From Streptococcus cristatus (GTDB taxonomy: Bacteria > Bacillota > Bacilli > Lactobacillales > Streptococcaceae): a stretch of DNA of 64,000 bases. The stretch covers positions 491,990 to 555,989 of the forward strand of contig NZ_RJPT01000001.1 in NCBI RefSeq assembly GCF_003943515.1. Direction: 5' to 3'. The translations under genes were made by a program, and so were the position numbers. Below, in pieces: positions 1-7,000 of this stretch (positions within the stretch are counted from its first letter, which is position 1; each line of letters begins with the position of its first letter). The notes beneath the pieces were generated by a model. The model was given only the letters and a program-made list of their open reading frames with translations, was not told the DNA's origin and did no database searches.

Positions 1-1
1 T

Positions 2-178
2 TTTCTCCCGATATTTGAAAACAAGGAAATGCCCATTTTATCTGTTGTAGATTTAGATATTATCTATTATGGATTGGATTTGTATGATTATTTTGAGGTT
101 GAATTCGGACATAAGCGACTTGTATCTGACTCAAAAAAATATAAAGAAGTTCCTTTCTGGACAAGTAATTTTTATTGA
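2..178 (+). CDS. 3' end of an unrecognised protein (cut by window start)
   Basis: An open frame runs from the window edge to a TGA at 176-178 and encodes at least 58 residues, ending in an aromatic-rich tail (KEVPFWTSNFY). I do not recognise the family. Its AT-rich composition and its place just before an immunity-like gene and a toxin fragment suggest it belongs to the same toxin/immunity locus, possibly as another immunity protein. That is inference from neighbourhood only. Confidence 0.5.
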   Translation, partial: FLPIFENKEMPILSVVDLDIIYYGLDLYDYFEVEFGHKRLVSDSKKYKEVPFWTSNFY

Positions 179-259
179 GCAAGTTTGTTAGGATGGGTTC
201 TAAAATTAAAAAGGTGATTTTAGTCCCTTAATAACTGTTAGAGCTAACGAAGAGGATTA

Positions 260-973
260 TTGATATATGTTAGGTATGTAAGATGGAAAAATGCTTTACT
301 CGAATTATTGGAAAGGTTTAGACTAATGTTTTATCAATTAAAATATGATATGGATCTTGTAGATAAGGTTATTGAAAAAAAGAAATGCTATATTTATGGG
401 GATGGTAATAATATCAATGACATCGAATATGAAAATTATCCTAAAGGTAGATTTCATACAATAATATATTCTGAAAAGAAAGTAGAGTCGTGGCCAAATG
501 TAGAATTCTATTATAATTCATTGGAGATGACAGAGGAAAGTGATTACTTAGGTAATATTGATTCATGGCCTATATTTAGAAAGAATGTAGTAAAAATACT
601 AAAAAAAGAATACCCCAATTTAGAATTTTATCCTGTAAAATTAATTGATGTAGCTACTGGAAGCATCAATACAAATTATTTTGTTTTACATGTTCTCTGT
701 GTAATTGATGCATTTGATATGAAAAATAGTAAATACCGTTATAATGAGAAATACGATGTTTATTTTTTCGAACCCAAAGGAGAAAGAATAGACTCCTTAA
801 AGTGTCAAGGAGTAGATGTTTTTCGCGCTTCGAAAAACTTTACTGTGATATATGTATCAGAGAAATTTCGTCAAATGGTTATGAAACATAAGTGGACTGG
901 TTTTGCATTCTATAGAGTTGCTGAAGATAATGAGGAACAAGAATATATAGAAAAACATGGTATATATGAATAA
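260..973 (+). CDS. Imm11/DUF1629-like immunity protein
   Basis: A 237-residue frame opening with TTG at 260; an ATG at 326 (Met23) is an alternative start with AAAGG upstream. The middle has the pattern of the DUF1629/Imm11 family (SWPIFRKNVVKIL). Near the C-terminus, 'DVFRASKNFTVIYVSEKF' followed by 'TGFAFYRV' resembles the family's conserved end. Such proteins are thought to neutralise a cognate polymorphic toxin in the cytoplasm. The toxin fragment at 1193 follows in the same orientation. Family assignment is from motif memory; the start is uncertain. Confidence 0.6.
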   Translation: MIYVRYVRWKNALLELLERFRLMFYQLKYDMDLVDKVIEKKKCYIYGDGNNINDIEYENYPKGRFHTIIYSEKKVESWPNVEFYYNSLEMTEESDYLGNIDSWPIFRKNVVKILKKEYPNLEFYPVKLIDVATGSINTNYFVLHVLCVIDAFDMKNSKYRYNEKYDVYFFEPKGERIDSLKCQGVDVFRASKNFTVIYVSEKFRQMVMKHKWTGFAFYRVAEDNEEQEYIEKHGIYE

Positions 974-1031
974 TAGTCAGTTAGGTTCCTACTCCAAAAA
1001 TGAAGAAGTCCATTGACAGAAAGGAGACCTG

Positions 1032-1075
1032 CACCCTAAAAGTTAGAATAAAAAATCTAGCTTTCAGGGTGTTTT
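1032..1075 (+). terminator. imperfect hairpin followed by T-run
   Basis: CACCCT-AAAAG-TTAG pairs imperfectly with CTAG-CTTTC-AGGGTG across an A-rich loop, then TTTTT. It lies between the Imm11-like gene and the toxin fragment. It could be a terminator, or the end of an insertion sequence or cassette junction, because the toxin frame restarts just downstream without an N-terminus. Confidence 0.5.
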
Positions 1076-1192
1076 TATGAAATTTTGAAGTATTACTCTA
1101 CTCTTTATAATTATCAAAAAATCACATTTACAGAATACATTGGAACATGTCTGTGATCCCAACAAGAGTTCAGCAAAGAAGCTAGTGAGCAG

Positions 1193-1693
1193 TTGGCTAA
1201 GCATAGTGATGAAGTAGCTAAGGGTGCGAAAGAAGCTGCAGAACAAGCTGGCAAGAAAGTTGGCAAGGAGTTCAGCAAGGAAGCTAGTGAACAACTATCT
1301 AAGCATGGCGATGATGTGGCAGATGCGGTCAAGGCGGTGGATAAGACCACGGATACGGCAAAAGATGTAGCTAGAAGTGATGATGTTATTTCTAAAAATA
1401 TACAAGCTTCTGAATTAACTATGACGGAAACAGTCAAAAATCATGCAAATGATGTTATTAAACGTGGCAAATACATAGGTGATAAAGCTAGGCCATTCGT
1501 TGATAATGCTGGGACAGATTTAATTATTCAAGAAATTATCGATGGTGGAATCCCTGTAAAAGATAAGTACTTACCAAATGGTTTGCGTTGGGAAGTGGAG
1601 GGTACATTTAATGGAAGAAGCAGTGGTATATGGGAATTAGTTGTTGATTTAGATACAAACCAAGTTGTACACTTTAACTTTACTAATAGGTAG
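1193..1693 (+). pseudogene. orphan C-terminal part of a polymorphic toxin
   Basis: The frame encodes 166 residues from ATG 1193, but the same frame is open further upstream (SQQEFSKEAS...) to a TGA near 1156. No ribosome-binding site is seen before the ATG. A coiled, Lys/Glu/Ala-rich segment repeats the unit FSKEASEQLxKHxDxVA twice. It is followed by a compact C-terminal domain ending 'GIWELVVDLDTNQVVHFNFTNR' minus the last residues. This looks like the toxin tip of an LXG/WXG-type secreted toxin that has lost its delivery domain. Such silent cassettes are common downstream of intact toxin genes. The enzymatic class of the tip is unknown. Confidence 0.55.
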
Positions 1694-1699
1694 GAAAAT

Positions 1700-2155
1700 A
1701 TGTTTAAAATAATAAAAAAAGAGTATACTCAGCAAGAGGAGTTAATATATAAAATAGATACAAAGGAATTAATAGCTGCTCCAACAATAAATAGCGATAT
1801 TACTTTTAATTTTATATATTTATTTTTAGGTTTTAATTCAGAAAATATGGAGTCCACTCAATTTTGGGGTTATCATAACGACTTTTCTTGGATAAAAAGA
1901 AGTTTGGTTCCTCCTAAATCTGATAAAGGTGTAATTGTTGTTACAGATAATGATATTAATGGGGGGGATAGTTTTCGAATTGACTATGCTCAAAATTGGG
2001 AAACATATTATGATGAGCAATCAGGTTGGCTTAAAATTGGTTCTGAAATTTTGAGTGAAGATCTTAGCTATGTTGAATTTTTCAGAAATACTATTGCTGG
2101 TATTGATAGGTGTGGCAATATTCAAGAATTTTGGCTTAAACCTAAATTTAAATGA
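1700..2155 (+). CDS. probable cognate immunity protein, unknown family
   Basis: A 151-residue acidic, aromatic-rich cytosolic protein that starts 6 bases after the toxin-fragment stop, with AGGAAAA just before its ATG. Size, coupling to a toxin C-terminus and AT-rich composition fit an immunity protein. I do not recognise the domain. The function is inferred from position alone. Confidence 0.55.
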   Translation: MFKIIKKEYTQQEELIYKIDTKELIAAPTINSDITFNFIYLFLGFNSENMESTQFWGYHNDFSWIKRSLVPPKSDKGVIVVTDNDINGGDSFRIDYAQNWETYYDEQSGWLKIGSEILSEDLSYVEFFRNTIAGIDRCGNIQEFWLKPKFK

Positions 2156-2237
2156 TATTAAACTAATTAGTCTTTCCAAGAATATGGATTTTCCTGATAC
2201 GAATAATTGGTCTTCAATTACAGATTAGTTGATAGAT

Positions 2238-2490
2238 ATGAAATATCAGATTAAATTTCCTATTATTGGTTTGGCTGTTTGCCCTACTTTTACTGGCGAT
2301 TGTAATCAATATCCAGCTGAATCAACCCGAACATATGAGCGCTGACTATGTTGGCCTTTGGAAGTCAAGATGGCATGAGGAAAATAAAGACTGGCTCTAT
2401 CCTCTGAAAAATATTTGTCTTCTTATTCTGGCAGTTCTAGCTGGTTCTGGTCTCATGATTGCATTTTCCAAGAGTGAAAGATGGAAATAA
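2238..2490 (+). pseudogene. small membrane protein, apparent frameshift near its N-terminus
   Basis: The downstream frame (from TTG 2266, 74 aa) encodes two hydrophobic segments (about residues 2-17 and 50-67) with a charged, tryptophan-rich region between. An ATG at 2238 in another frame begins MKYQIKFPIIGLAV, and its hydrophobic run would continue smoothly into WLFALLLLAIV of the second frame after a one-base shift near 2270-2280. The gene is therefore either broken, or started by TTG at 2266. Family not recognised. Confidence 0.4.
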
Positions 2491-2603
2491 GCTAATCTTA
2501 CAAAAATGTAAGATTGCCTATTATAAATGTAAGGTAGAGACGTGGAAAACAGGTCTCTATTTTGCTATAATTTGCTCAGGAATCCTAACTAGGAAGGTGT
2601 GCG

Positions 2604-3551
2604 ATGATGAAAAAAATCCTTTTAGGTTGCTTGGGAACAGTACTGGCTTTGATTGTCTTGTTAATAGGTTTTCTAGCCTATTTTGGTCCAGATTATGGTA
2701 TTTTTCTTTTTCCACCTAGTCCGCAGGACTACGCTCGATCGGTCGTAAGAAAGCTTGATTTTGGTCTTTATACTGACAAAGATTGGGAAAATGAGAAAAA
2801 GAAAGCCTTAGAGAAGCTTGAATCAGCCAAGACTTATCAAGACACCTATCCTGTCTTGGAAAAATTAACCAAAGAGGCTGGCGGAAAGCATTCTTATTTT
2901 TTAAGTCCACAGGATAGTCCTGAAAATAGTCCAGCAAGCAAAAATCAGCCTGAAGTGCAAAATCGGGAGGGAATTCTCTATTTAAAAGTTCCTGCTTTCA
3001 CAGGTGATGCGCAGGCAGCGGAGGCTTATGCCAAGAAACTGTCAGCAGCTCTTAAAAAGGATGACTATCAGGCGGTTCTTGTGGATTTGAGAGACAATAC
3101 TGGCGGGAATATGTATCCGATGATTGCTGGATTGTCCTCTATTTTACCTGATGAAGATCTCTTCCAATTCGTTTATAAAAATGGAAGCAAGAGTGCGGTT
3201 TCTCGATCAGATGTTCTGAAGCAGCTTGGTCTGGAGCAGACTGATGAGAAAGCAAAGAAAGTGCCAATAGCTGTCCTTACCAATGGGAAGACAGGTAGCT
3301 CAGGAGAGATGACTGTTTTAGCTTTTAAGGGACTGGAAAATGTTAAAATATTTGGTCAGCAAACGGCAAGCTATACTACGGGAAATAACTATTATCAACT
3401 ATATGATGGAGCGGTTTTGCTCTTGACTACTTCGAGTATCCTAGATCGCACGGGCAAGCTTTATGCGAATGAGGCAATTCAGCCAGATCTCCTAACAGAC
3501 CAGCCTTTAGAAGAGGCGGAGTCTTGGTTGAAGAAACAGTTAGGAGAATAG
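2604..3551 (+). CDS. S41-family (C-terminal processing-like) peptidase, membrane-anchored
   Basis: A 315-aa protein with an N-terminal membrane segment (about residues 5-27) that places the rest outside the cell. The S41 core is visible: 'VLVDLRDNTGGN' at about 159-169 and 'TGSSGE' at about 230-235, where the catalytic serine is expected, then 'FGQQTASYTTG'. No clear PDZ domain is present, so it is a short S41 member. AGGAAGG lies upstream of the tandem ATG ATG start. Substrate unknown. Confidence 0.75.
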   Translation: MMKKILLGCLGTVLALIVLLIGFLAYFGPDYGIFLFPPSPQDYARSVVRKLDFGLYTDKDWENEKKKALEKLESAKTYQDTYPVLEKLTKEAGGKHSYFLSPQDSPENSPASKNQPEVQNREGILYLKVPAFTGDAQAAEAYAKKLSAALKKDDYQAVLVDLRDNTGGNMYPMIAGLSSILPDEDLFQFVYKNGSKSAVSRSDVLKQLGLEQTDEKAKKVPIAVLTNGKTGSSGEMTVLAFKGLENVKIFGQQTASYTTGNNYYQLYDGAVLLLTTSSILDRTGKLYANEAIQPDLLTDQPLEEAESWLKKQLGE

Positions 3552-3614
3552 TTTATTGAAAGCAGTCAAAGAGACTGCTTTTCTGCTATAATAAGGAGTA
3601 GAACGAGGTGACAG

Positions 3615-4040
3615 ATGATTCGTAAGATAAAGCTAGAAGACGCCGTAGCCATTCAGCGACTCAATGCTGAGTGCTTGGGCTATGATTTCGATAGGGAAGC
3701 GACGGAGGGGCAACTGAAAAGGCTGCTAGATAATGACCAGCATTTGATTTTGGTCGCTGAAGCAGATGGACAGGTCATAGGTTACGCTCATGCGGCTAGC
3801 TACGACTGTCTCTATTTCCCGTCCTTGCTCAATCTCTTGGCCTTGGCCGTCGCTCAGGATTTTCAAGGGCAGGGACATGGCAGAGCACTGATGCAAGCTT
3901 TGCGTGAAGAGGCAAAAGCTGCAGGCTACACAGGAATTCGGATTAATTCAGGCATTTCCCGCTCCGCAGCCCATGAATTTTATCGCAGCCTCGGCTGCAG
4001 TGAAAAAGCAGACCAAAAACGATTTTATTGGAAATTTTAG
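3615..4040 (+). CDS. GNAT-family N-acetyltransferase
   Basis: 141 aa with the acetyl-CoA binding motif 'QDFQGQGHGRALMQAL' at about residues 81-97 and the C-terminal 'AHEFYRSLGC' typical of GNAT enzymes. It starts at ATG 3615 after GAGGTGAC. The next GNAT gene starts 17 bases after its stop, so the two are probably co-transcribed. Substrate not predictable. Confidence 0.8.
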   Translation: MIRKIKLEDAVAIQRLNAECLGYDFDREATEGQLKRLLDNDQHLILVAEADGQVIGYAHAASYDCLYFPSLLNLLALAVAQDFQGQGHGRALMQALREEAKAAGYTGIRINSGISRSAAHEFYRSLGCSEKADQKRFYWKF

Positions 4041-4057
4041 AGAAAAGAGGACTAGAG

Positions 4058-4513
4058 ATGATTGAACAATTAACCCAGCAGCATGCTTTAGAAATTGCTA
4101 AGGACTGGCATTACGAGGCACCTTATGATTTTTATGACATGAAAAATGACCTGGAGGATTATGAAGAAATGGTCTCCCTAGAAGCGCGTGGAGACCGTTA
4201 TTATCAAGTTCTGAGAGAAGGAGAACTCTATGGATTTTTCTGCTTAGAGCAGAAAGGAGAGCGAATTTTGGAGCTTGGTTTGGGGATGAAGCCGGAGCAC
4301 TGCGGAAAAGGTCAGGGTGCTACATTCTTGCAGGAAATTCTGGACTTTATCATAGAAAATTTTGCACCCCAAGTCATCAGGTTATACGTGGCTGACTTCA
4401 ATCACCGAGCCCAGCAGCTTTATCTCAACATGGGCTTTGAAGTGGTGAGGCGCATTCCGCAGGAAAGCAATGGCGATATTCACCTCTTTGTGGAAATGGA
4501 GAAGAAGCTTTAA
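4058..4513 (+). CDS. GNAT-family N-acetyltransferase
   Basis: 151 aa from ATG 4058, chosen because AAAAGAGG sits 7-8 bases upstream; the frame is open to 4028 but without a ribosome-binding site. 'LGLGMKPEHCGKGQGATFLQEI' contains the acetyl-CoA loop, and 'NHRAQQLYLNMGFEV' is the usual GNAT end. It is the last host gene before the island; only 49 bases separate its stop from the attachment core, so the DUF2829 operon may once have been read through from here. Confidence 0.8.
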   Translation: MIEQLTQQHALEIAKDWHYEAPYDFYDMKNDLEDYEEMVSLEARGDRYYQVLREGELYGFFCLEQKGERILELGLGMKPEHCGKGQGATFLQEILDFIIENFAPQVIRLYVADFNHRAQQLYLNMGFEVVRRIPQESNGDIHLFVEMEKKL

Positions 4514-4562
4514 CTTACCTATGACTGCTAACAGCAAATTCGTAAATGAATACCAATAAACA

Positions 4563-4594
4563 AAAGGAGAAAACCATGACATTTGAAGAAATTT
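4563..4594 (+). repeat. attL: 32-bp island attachment core, left copy
   Basis: Exactly 32 bases (4563-4594) are identical to 16581-16612. The core contains a ribosome-binding site (AAAGGAGA), an ATG and the first codons of the DUF2829 gene. On this side the frame runs straight into a stop, giving a six-codon remnant (MTFEEI). This is what integration into the 5' end of a gene leaves at the distal junction. Confidence 0.85.
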
Positions 4595-4697
4595 AGAAAA
4601 ACCATGATTTTATATATTCTTTAGTGTCTCTTTACAGTGATTTATAGCGGTTTATAGCAAGAATACCAATATTAGTTCATCTTTGATATTCTTCAGG

Positions 4698-4719
4698 AGT
4701 CCACAAAAAGGTGAACAAA
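4698..4719 (+). repeat. 22-bp direct repeat, left copy (possible integrase arm site)
   Basis: Bases 4698-4719 (beginning AGTCCACAAAAAGG) recur exactly at 16498-16519. They lie inside both att cores, 104 and 62 bases from them. That placement suits arm-type binding sites for the integrase. A remnant of an older tandem insertion is the alternative. Confidence 0.5.
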
Positions 4720-4737
4720 AAAAGCCCTAAAAAGGGC
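4716..4737 (-). terminator. rho-independent terminator (leftward)
   Basis: The stem GCCCT/AGGGC, read on the minus strand, is followed by seven or more U residues. It ends RNA A and any leftward island transcript before the junction. Confidence 0.7.
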
Positions 4738-4770
4738 GTGAAATTTGATGAGTTCAGCAGGCAAGAAACT

Positions 4771-4793
4771 AGCACGGTCAAACGTGCTTTTTT
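4771..4793 (+). terminator. rho-independent terminator (rightward)
   Basis: AGCACG-GTCAAA-CGTGCT followed by six T. It would stop host transcription entering from the GNAT genes, insulating the island and cutting the downstream DUF2829 operon from upstream read-through. Confidence 0.7.
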
Positions 4794-4866
4794 ATTACCT
4801 GAAGCTATTATACCATGCCTCACTTCCTAAAGTACAACAAGTACTTTGCTAGACTACAATATTACT

Positions 4867-4895
4867 TTGGATTTTTAATCAAAATGTTGTATAAT
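4867..4895 (+). promoter_or_regulatory. promoter of RNA B
   Basis: TTGGAT (4867-4872), 17-base spacer, TATAAT (4890-4895). Confidence 0.65.
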
Positions 4896-4901
4896 TAAAT
4901 A

Positions 4902-4968
4902 AATAAAGGAACTGGTTTGGCACCCAATGACCTATTTTAGGTCGGCGCCTAAGTCAGTTCCTTTTACT
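4902..4968 (+). ncRNA. candidate structured small RNA B
   Basis: Downstream of a good promoter. AAAGGAACTG (4905-4914) pairs perfectly with CAGTTCCTTT (4955-4964). Inside, TTTGGC can pair with GCCTAA and GACCTA/TAGGTC form a hairpin. The loop order (GGU-U, CCCA-UGA, hairpin, GG-GGCG, GUCA) parallels RNA C. A 32-codon ORF starts at ATG 4927 within the conserved loop, so a tiny mRNA is possible. Its T-run is short (CCTTTTAC). Confidence 0.5.
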
Positions 4969-4983
4969 GTTTCGACTACCCAA

Positions 4984-4997
4984 AAGGGTATACCCTT
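4984..4997. promoter_or_regulatory. 14-bp perfect palindrome upstream of RNA C promoter
   Basis: AAGGGTATACCCTT, centred 15 bases upstream of the -35 of RNA C. The position suits an operator or activator site. Confidence 0.45.
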
Positions 4998-5004
4998 AAT
5001 ATTC

Positions 5005-5033
5005 TTGCGTCAATTAGTTTTTTAACTTATAAT
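5005..5033 (+). promoter_or_regulatory. promoter of RNA C
   Basis: TTGCGT (5005-5010), 17-base spacer, TATAAT (5028-5033). Confidence 0.65.
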
Positions 5034-5039
5034 TAAGTT

Positions 5040-5108
5040 AAGATAAAGGTGGTCTAACGCCCATGAAGCAGCTTGCTGTGGAGGCGGTGGGTCACCTTTA
5101 TTTTTTTA
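5040..5108 (+). ncRNA. candidate structured small RNA C
   Basis: ATAAAGGTG (5043-5051) pairs perfectly with CACCTTTAT (5093-5101), followed by a run of T, so the closing stem doubles as a terminator. Inside, CGCC/GGCG and a CAGC-TT-GCTG hairpin form. Fold and loop motifs match RNA B although the stem sequences differ, which suggests one RNA family. A 32-codon ORF (ATG 5063 to TAG 5161) overlaps it, with the AAAGGTGG ribosome-binding site buried in the closing stem. Confidence 0.55.
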
Positions 5109-5117
5109 TCTCACAAA

Positions 5118-5143
5118 AGCCCCTAGAATCGTTTCTAAGGGCT
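5118..5143 (-). terminator. terminator of RNA D
   Basis: AGCCCCTAGAA/TTCTAAGGGCT inverted repeat with UUUU on the leftward transcript; it may act in both directions. Confidence 0.6.
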
Positions 5144-5249
5144 AGCTATAAGGAAGGATAGGCGGGACCGCCGAATGTCGCCCGCATTTCTCGACCCACT
5201 AGCTAAGTGGCGCGTTGGAGGCGGATACTTTTCAACCTCTATCCTTTAT
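5118..5249 (-). ncRNA. candidate structured small RNA D (convergent with RNA C)
   Basis: A minus-strand TATAAT at 5261-5256 precedes a transcript whose arms, read on the plus strand, AAGGATAG (5154-5161) and CTATCCTT (5239-5246), form a closing stem. Further internal stems are possible (CCACT/AGTGG, GCGGG/CCCGC). It ends in an 11-bp imperfect terminator at 5118-5143. The -35 is weak. RNA C and D converge, a layout familiar from type I toxin-antitoxin pairs, but I see no recognised toxin peptide. Confidence 0.45.
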
Positions 5250-5261
5250 ATCTTGATTATA

Positions 5262-5775
5262 TCATATTTCCTCTTAATCTAAATCTGTGAAGAATTATTC
5301 TTATCCTTATGTCCATATCGGCCGTAAAAAGTACACTCCTTTTCTTAATTGTCCCGTGAAAAAATGTATAGTGCTGGTGTGAAGGCCGTAAAGAGTAGAG
5401 GGTAGGCCCATAGCCCCTGCCTTTGATATTATTAATCTTTTATTACTCTCGATATTTGCAGTCCTCTTTGTTCGCTCCTTGTTCAATTAAAAAATGAAAA
5501 TCTTTCTTGGTTCACTCTCGGCTCGATCATGCGTAGCTTCGTCCTCACGATAACTGGTGGAATGTGTAAGAACTTGTTAGTACTAGGTTGTTTTTATAAA
5601 TATCCTTAGTCAATGGGTAGCCTTATAGCTAAAAAATCAACTTAAAAGCCTAATAATACCGTATTTCTTTCTGCTTTAAAATTTTCAAAAAGGGAATTTT
5701 TCACACGGAAAAGGCCGCTTCCTTTAAAACTGAAACAATATAGCCCCGTTCAAAAAAACAGGGGGTAGTTTCCGA
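5262..5775. other. intergenic island DNA with short repeats
   Basis: No convincing gene. It holds two copies of GGCCGTAAARAGTA (from 5320 and 5384), one copy of the island motif TTCGCTCnnnGTTCA (5471-5485), and the left copy of a 21-bp repeat (5555-5575) that recurs at 7015-7035. Confidence 0.5.
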
Positions 5776-5901
5776 ATGTTGAACAGTATAAGTGATAGCC
5801 TGAAGCATTTGGCCAAAAGGCAAGCAGCGGAAGAAGCTGCTTTGCTAAGTAAGTTTAGAAGCTCCATCACTCGTAAGCTTAGCAAGATTCTTTATTCCTG
5901 A
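5776..5901 (+). CDS. possible 41-residue basic peptide
   Basis: ATG 5776 with GGGGG about 11 bases upstream encodes 41 residues, amphipathic and Lys/Arg-rich. It overlaps the 3' end of the leftward DUF1492-like gene by 57 bases and includes a 7-bp inverted repeat (5822-5828/5836-5842) that may be that gene's terminator, so it could be spurious. Confidence 0.25.
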   Translation: MLNSISDSLKHLAKRQAAEEAALLSKFRSSITRKLSKILYS

Positions 5902-6279
5902 ACTCTTTATCCTGTAAATTGTAGTTTTTGACTTTTCTATCTTGTCTTCGATATTCCATATTTCCAAGTGATTGACATAGAACATCCGCAATACTGACCT
6001 TTCAAGAGGATCGCTCAGCTTGTCAATGAGTTTAGAAGTTTCTAAACGTTCATTGATTAGATTGGAAAGTCTCTCTTGTATATCTTCTTTCAACTTCAAA
6101 ACATAGACAAGTTCATTCTCCGTATTGTTCACTCTACTAGTCTGGACTTTGGTTTGTGTCAGAGTTGATTTTTTAAATAAACCTTGATCTAAATACTGAA
6201 GTTCTAACTGCAAACTCTGAATCTCTTTATCTAACCATCTAATACCTTCTAACTTTACTTTTACTTGCTCTGGTGTCAT
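5845..6279 (-). CDS. DUF1492/ArpU-like phage transcriptional regulator
   Basis: 144 aa, leftward, from ATG 6279 with GAGGAGG upstream. The N-terminal half is a coiled coil (about residues 10-90). The C-terminal part, 'LSDPLERSVLRMFYVNHLEIWNIEDKI' followed by 'STTIYRI'-like text, resembles the sigma-70 region-4-type helix-turn-helix of DUF1492 and ArpU late-gene activators. In phages these switch on packaging or lysis genes. Here no late gene follows, so it might act on a helper phage or on the small RNAs to its left; that is inference. Confidence 0.6.
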   Translation of the reverse strand: MTPEQVKVKLEGIRWLDKEIQSLQLELQYLDQGLFKKSTLTQTKVQTSRVNNTENELVYVLKLKEDIQERLSNLINERLETSKLIDKLSDPLERSVLRMFYVNHLEIWNIEDKIEKSKTTIYRIKSSGIKNLAKLTSDGASKLT

Positions 6280-6355
6280 GCCTTAGCCTCCTCTTATGGT
6301 ATAATAAATCTATCAAATCTATACCAAGGAGTCAGTCGCAAGGCTGGCTTTTTGC

Positions 6356-6397
6356 TTGCTTTTCTCTCTGTTTTTGTATATACTCGATATATACAAA
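6356..6397 (+). promoter_or_regulatory. promoter and operator of the MazEF-type pair
   Basis: TTGCTT (6356-6361), 17 bases, TATACT (6379-6384). A perfect inverted repeat, TTTGTATATA (6373-6382) and TATATACAAA (6388-6397), covers the -10, as expected for autoregulation by an AbrB-type antitoxin. Confidence 0.6.
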
Positions 6398-6412
6398 TAA
6401 AGGAGAAAAGAA

Positions 6413-6628
6413 ATGAATACAGTAAAAACCCGTAAAGTTGGGAACTCTCTGACTGTGACCATTCCCAAGGCGCTTGATGTCCCGGAAGGTCAAGAAATGG
6501 TCGTTTACAAAGGCGCTGATAATGTGATCGTCCTAGCTCCAAAGATTGCAGATCCATTCGCTGAAGCGGCTGACCTCCGTATGGAAAATGATTTTGAAGG
6601 GGTGAAACTACTTGACAGCGAAATCTAA
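6413..6628 (+). CDS. MazE/AbrB-type antitoxin
   Basis: 71 aa with a SpoVT/AbrB DNA-binding fold ('TRKVGNSLTVTIPKAL' at about residues 5-20) and an acidic C-terminal tail that would wrap the toxin. AAAGGAG lies 9 bases upstream of ATG. It overlaps the toxin start by 17 bases, typical of translationally coupled antitoxins. It binds toxin and probably its own promoter through the palindrome at 6373-6397. Confidence 0.8.
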   Translation: MNTVKTRKVGNSLTVTIPKALDVPEGQEMVVYKGADNVIVLAPKIADPFAEAADLRMENDFEGVKLLDSEI

Positions 6629-6965
6629 CTATGTCCCAGAAAAGCAGGATATCATCTGGATAGACTTTGATCCATCTGTCGGGCGTGAGATACAGAAGCG
6701 CCGCCCTGCTGTGGTGGTATCTCGTAAGGAATACTCAGAACGCACTGGCTTCGTTGCCGTCTGCCCTGTCACGCATGGCCAGAAGAAACTAGAAAAGCTA
6801 GGCTTGCTGGTTCCTGTCCTATCCTCTGAGGTAGACGGATCAGTGAATCCGCTCCAGCTTTACACCTTCGACTTTCGAGAACGCCAGGCGAAAAAAATCA
6901 CCACCATGGACACACCAAGCTTTCAGAAGGTTGTTCAACTCTATAATTTCATCTTTGAAGCATGA
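6612..6965 (+). CDS. MazF/PemK-type endoribonuclease toxin
   Basis: 117 aa starting with TTG inside the antitoxin gene. 'DIIWIDFDPSVGREIQKRRP' is the classic PemK/MazF N-terminus with the Gly-x-Glu-x-x-Lys-x-Arg-Pro loop, and 'FVAVCPVT' is the second strand. Family members cut mRNA at short sites and stop growth. The pair probably stabilises the island and may act in phage defence. A terminator follows at 6974. Confidence 0.8.
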   Translation: MTAKSNYVPEKQDIIWIDFDPSVGREIQKRRPAVVVSRKEYSERTGFVAVCPVTHGQKKLEKLGLLVPVLSSEVDGSVNPLQLYTFDFRERQAKKITTMDTPSFQKVVQLYNFIFEA

Positions 6966-6973
6966 ATCGATTA

Positions 6974-7000
6974 AGCTGAGGCGGAGCGCCTTGGCTTTTT
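6974..7000 (+). terminator. terminator after the toxin gene
   Basis: Core stem AGGCG-gag-CGCCT (6979-6991) extended by GCT-type pairs, then TTTTT. Confidence 0.65.

Larger units (their letters stand above)
4716..4802 (-). ncRNA. candidate small RNA A (leftward)
   Basis: A minus-strand -10 TATAAT lies at 4812-4807 with TTGTAC 19 bases upstream. The predicted transcript of about 85 nt has a 5' hairpin (GCACG..CGTGC), a mostly unpaired stretch containing CTTGCCTGCT, and a terminator (GCCCT/AGGGC plus U-run, 4737-4716). It has no obvious ORF. The CTTGCCTGCT motif also occurs in the int leader and in RNA E. Confidence 0.45.

Noticed and set aside
4902..5249. Retron or reverse-transcriptase-linked RNA
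   Set aside because: No reverse transcriptase gene occurs in the island.
6413..6965. ToxIN-type (type III) toxin-antitoxin with the repeat array as RNA antitoxin
   Set aside because: The toxin has the MazF/PemK motif and an AbrB-type protein antitoxin directly upstream, with a terminator between the toxin and the repeats.
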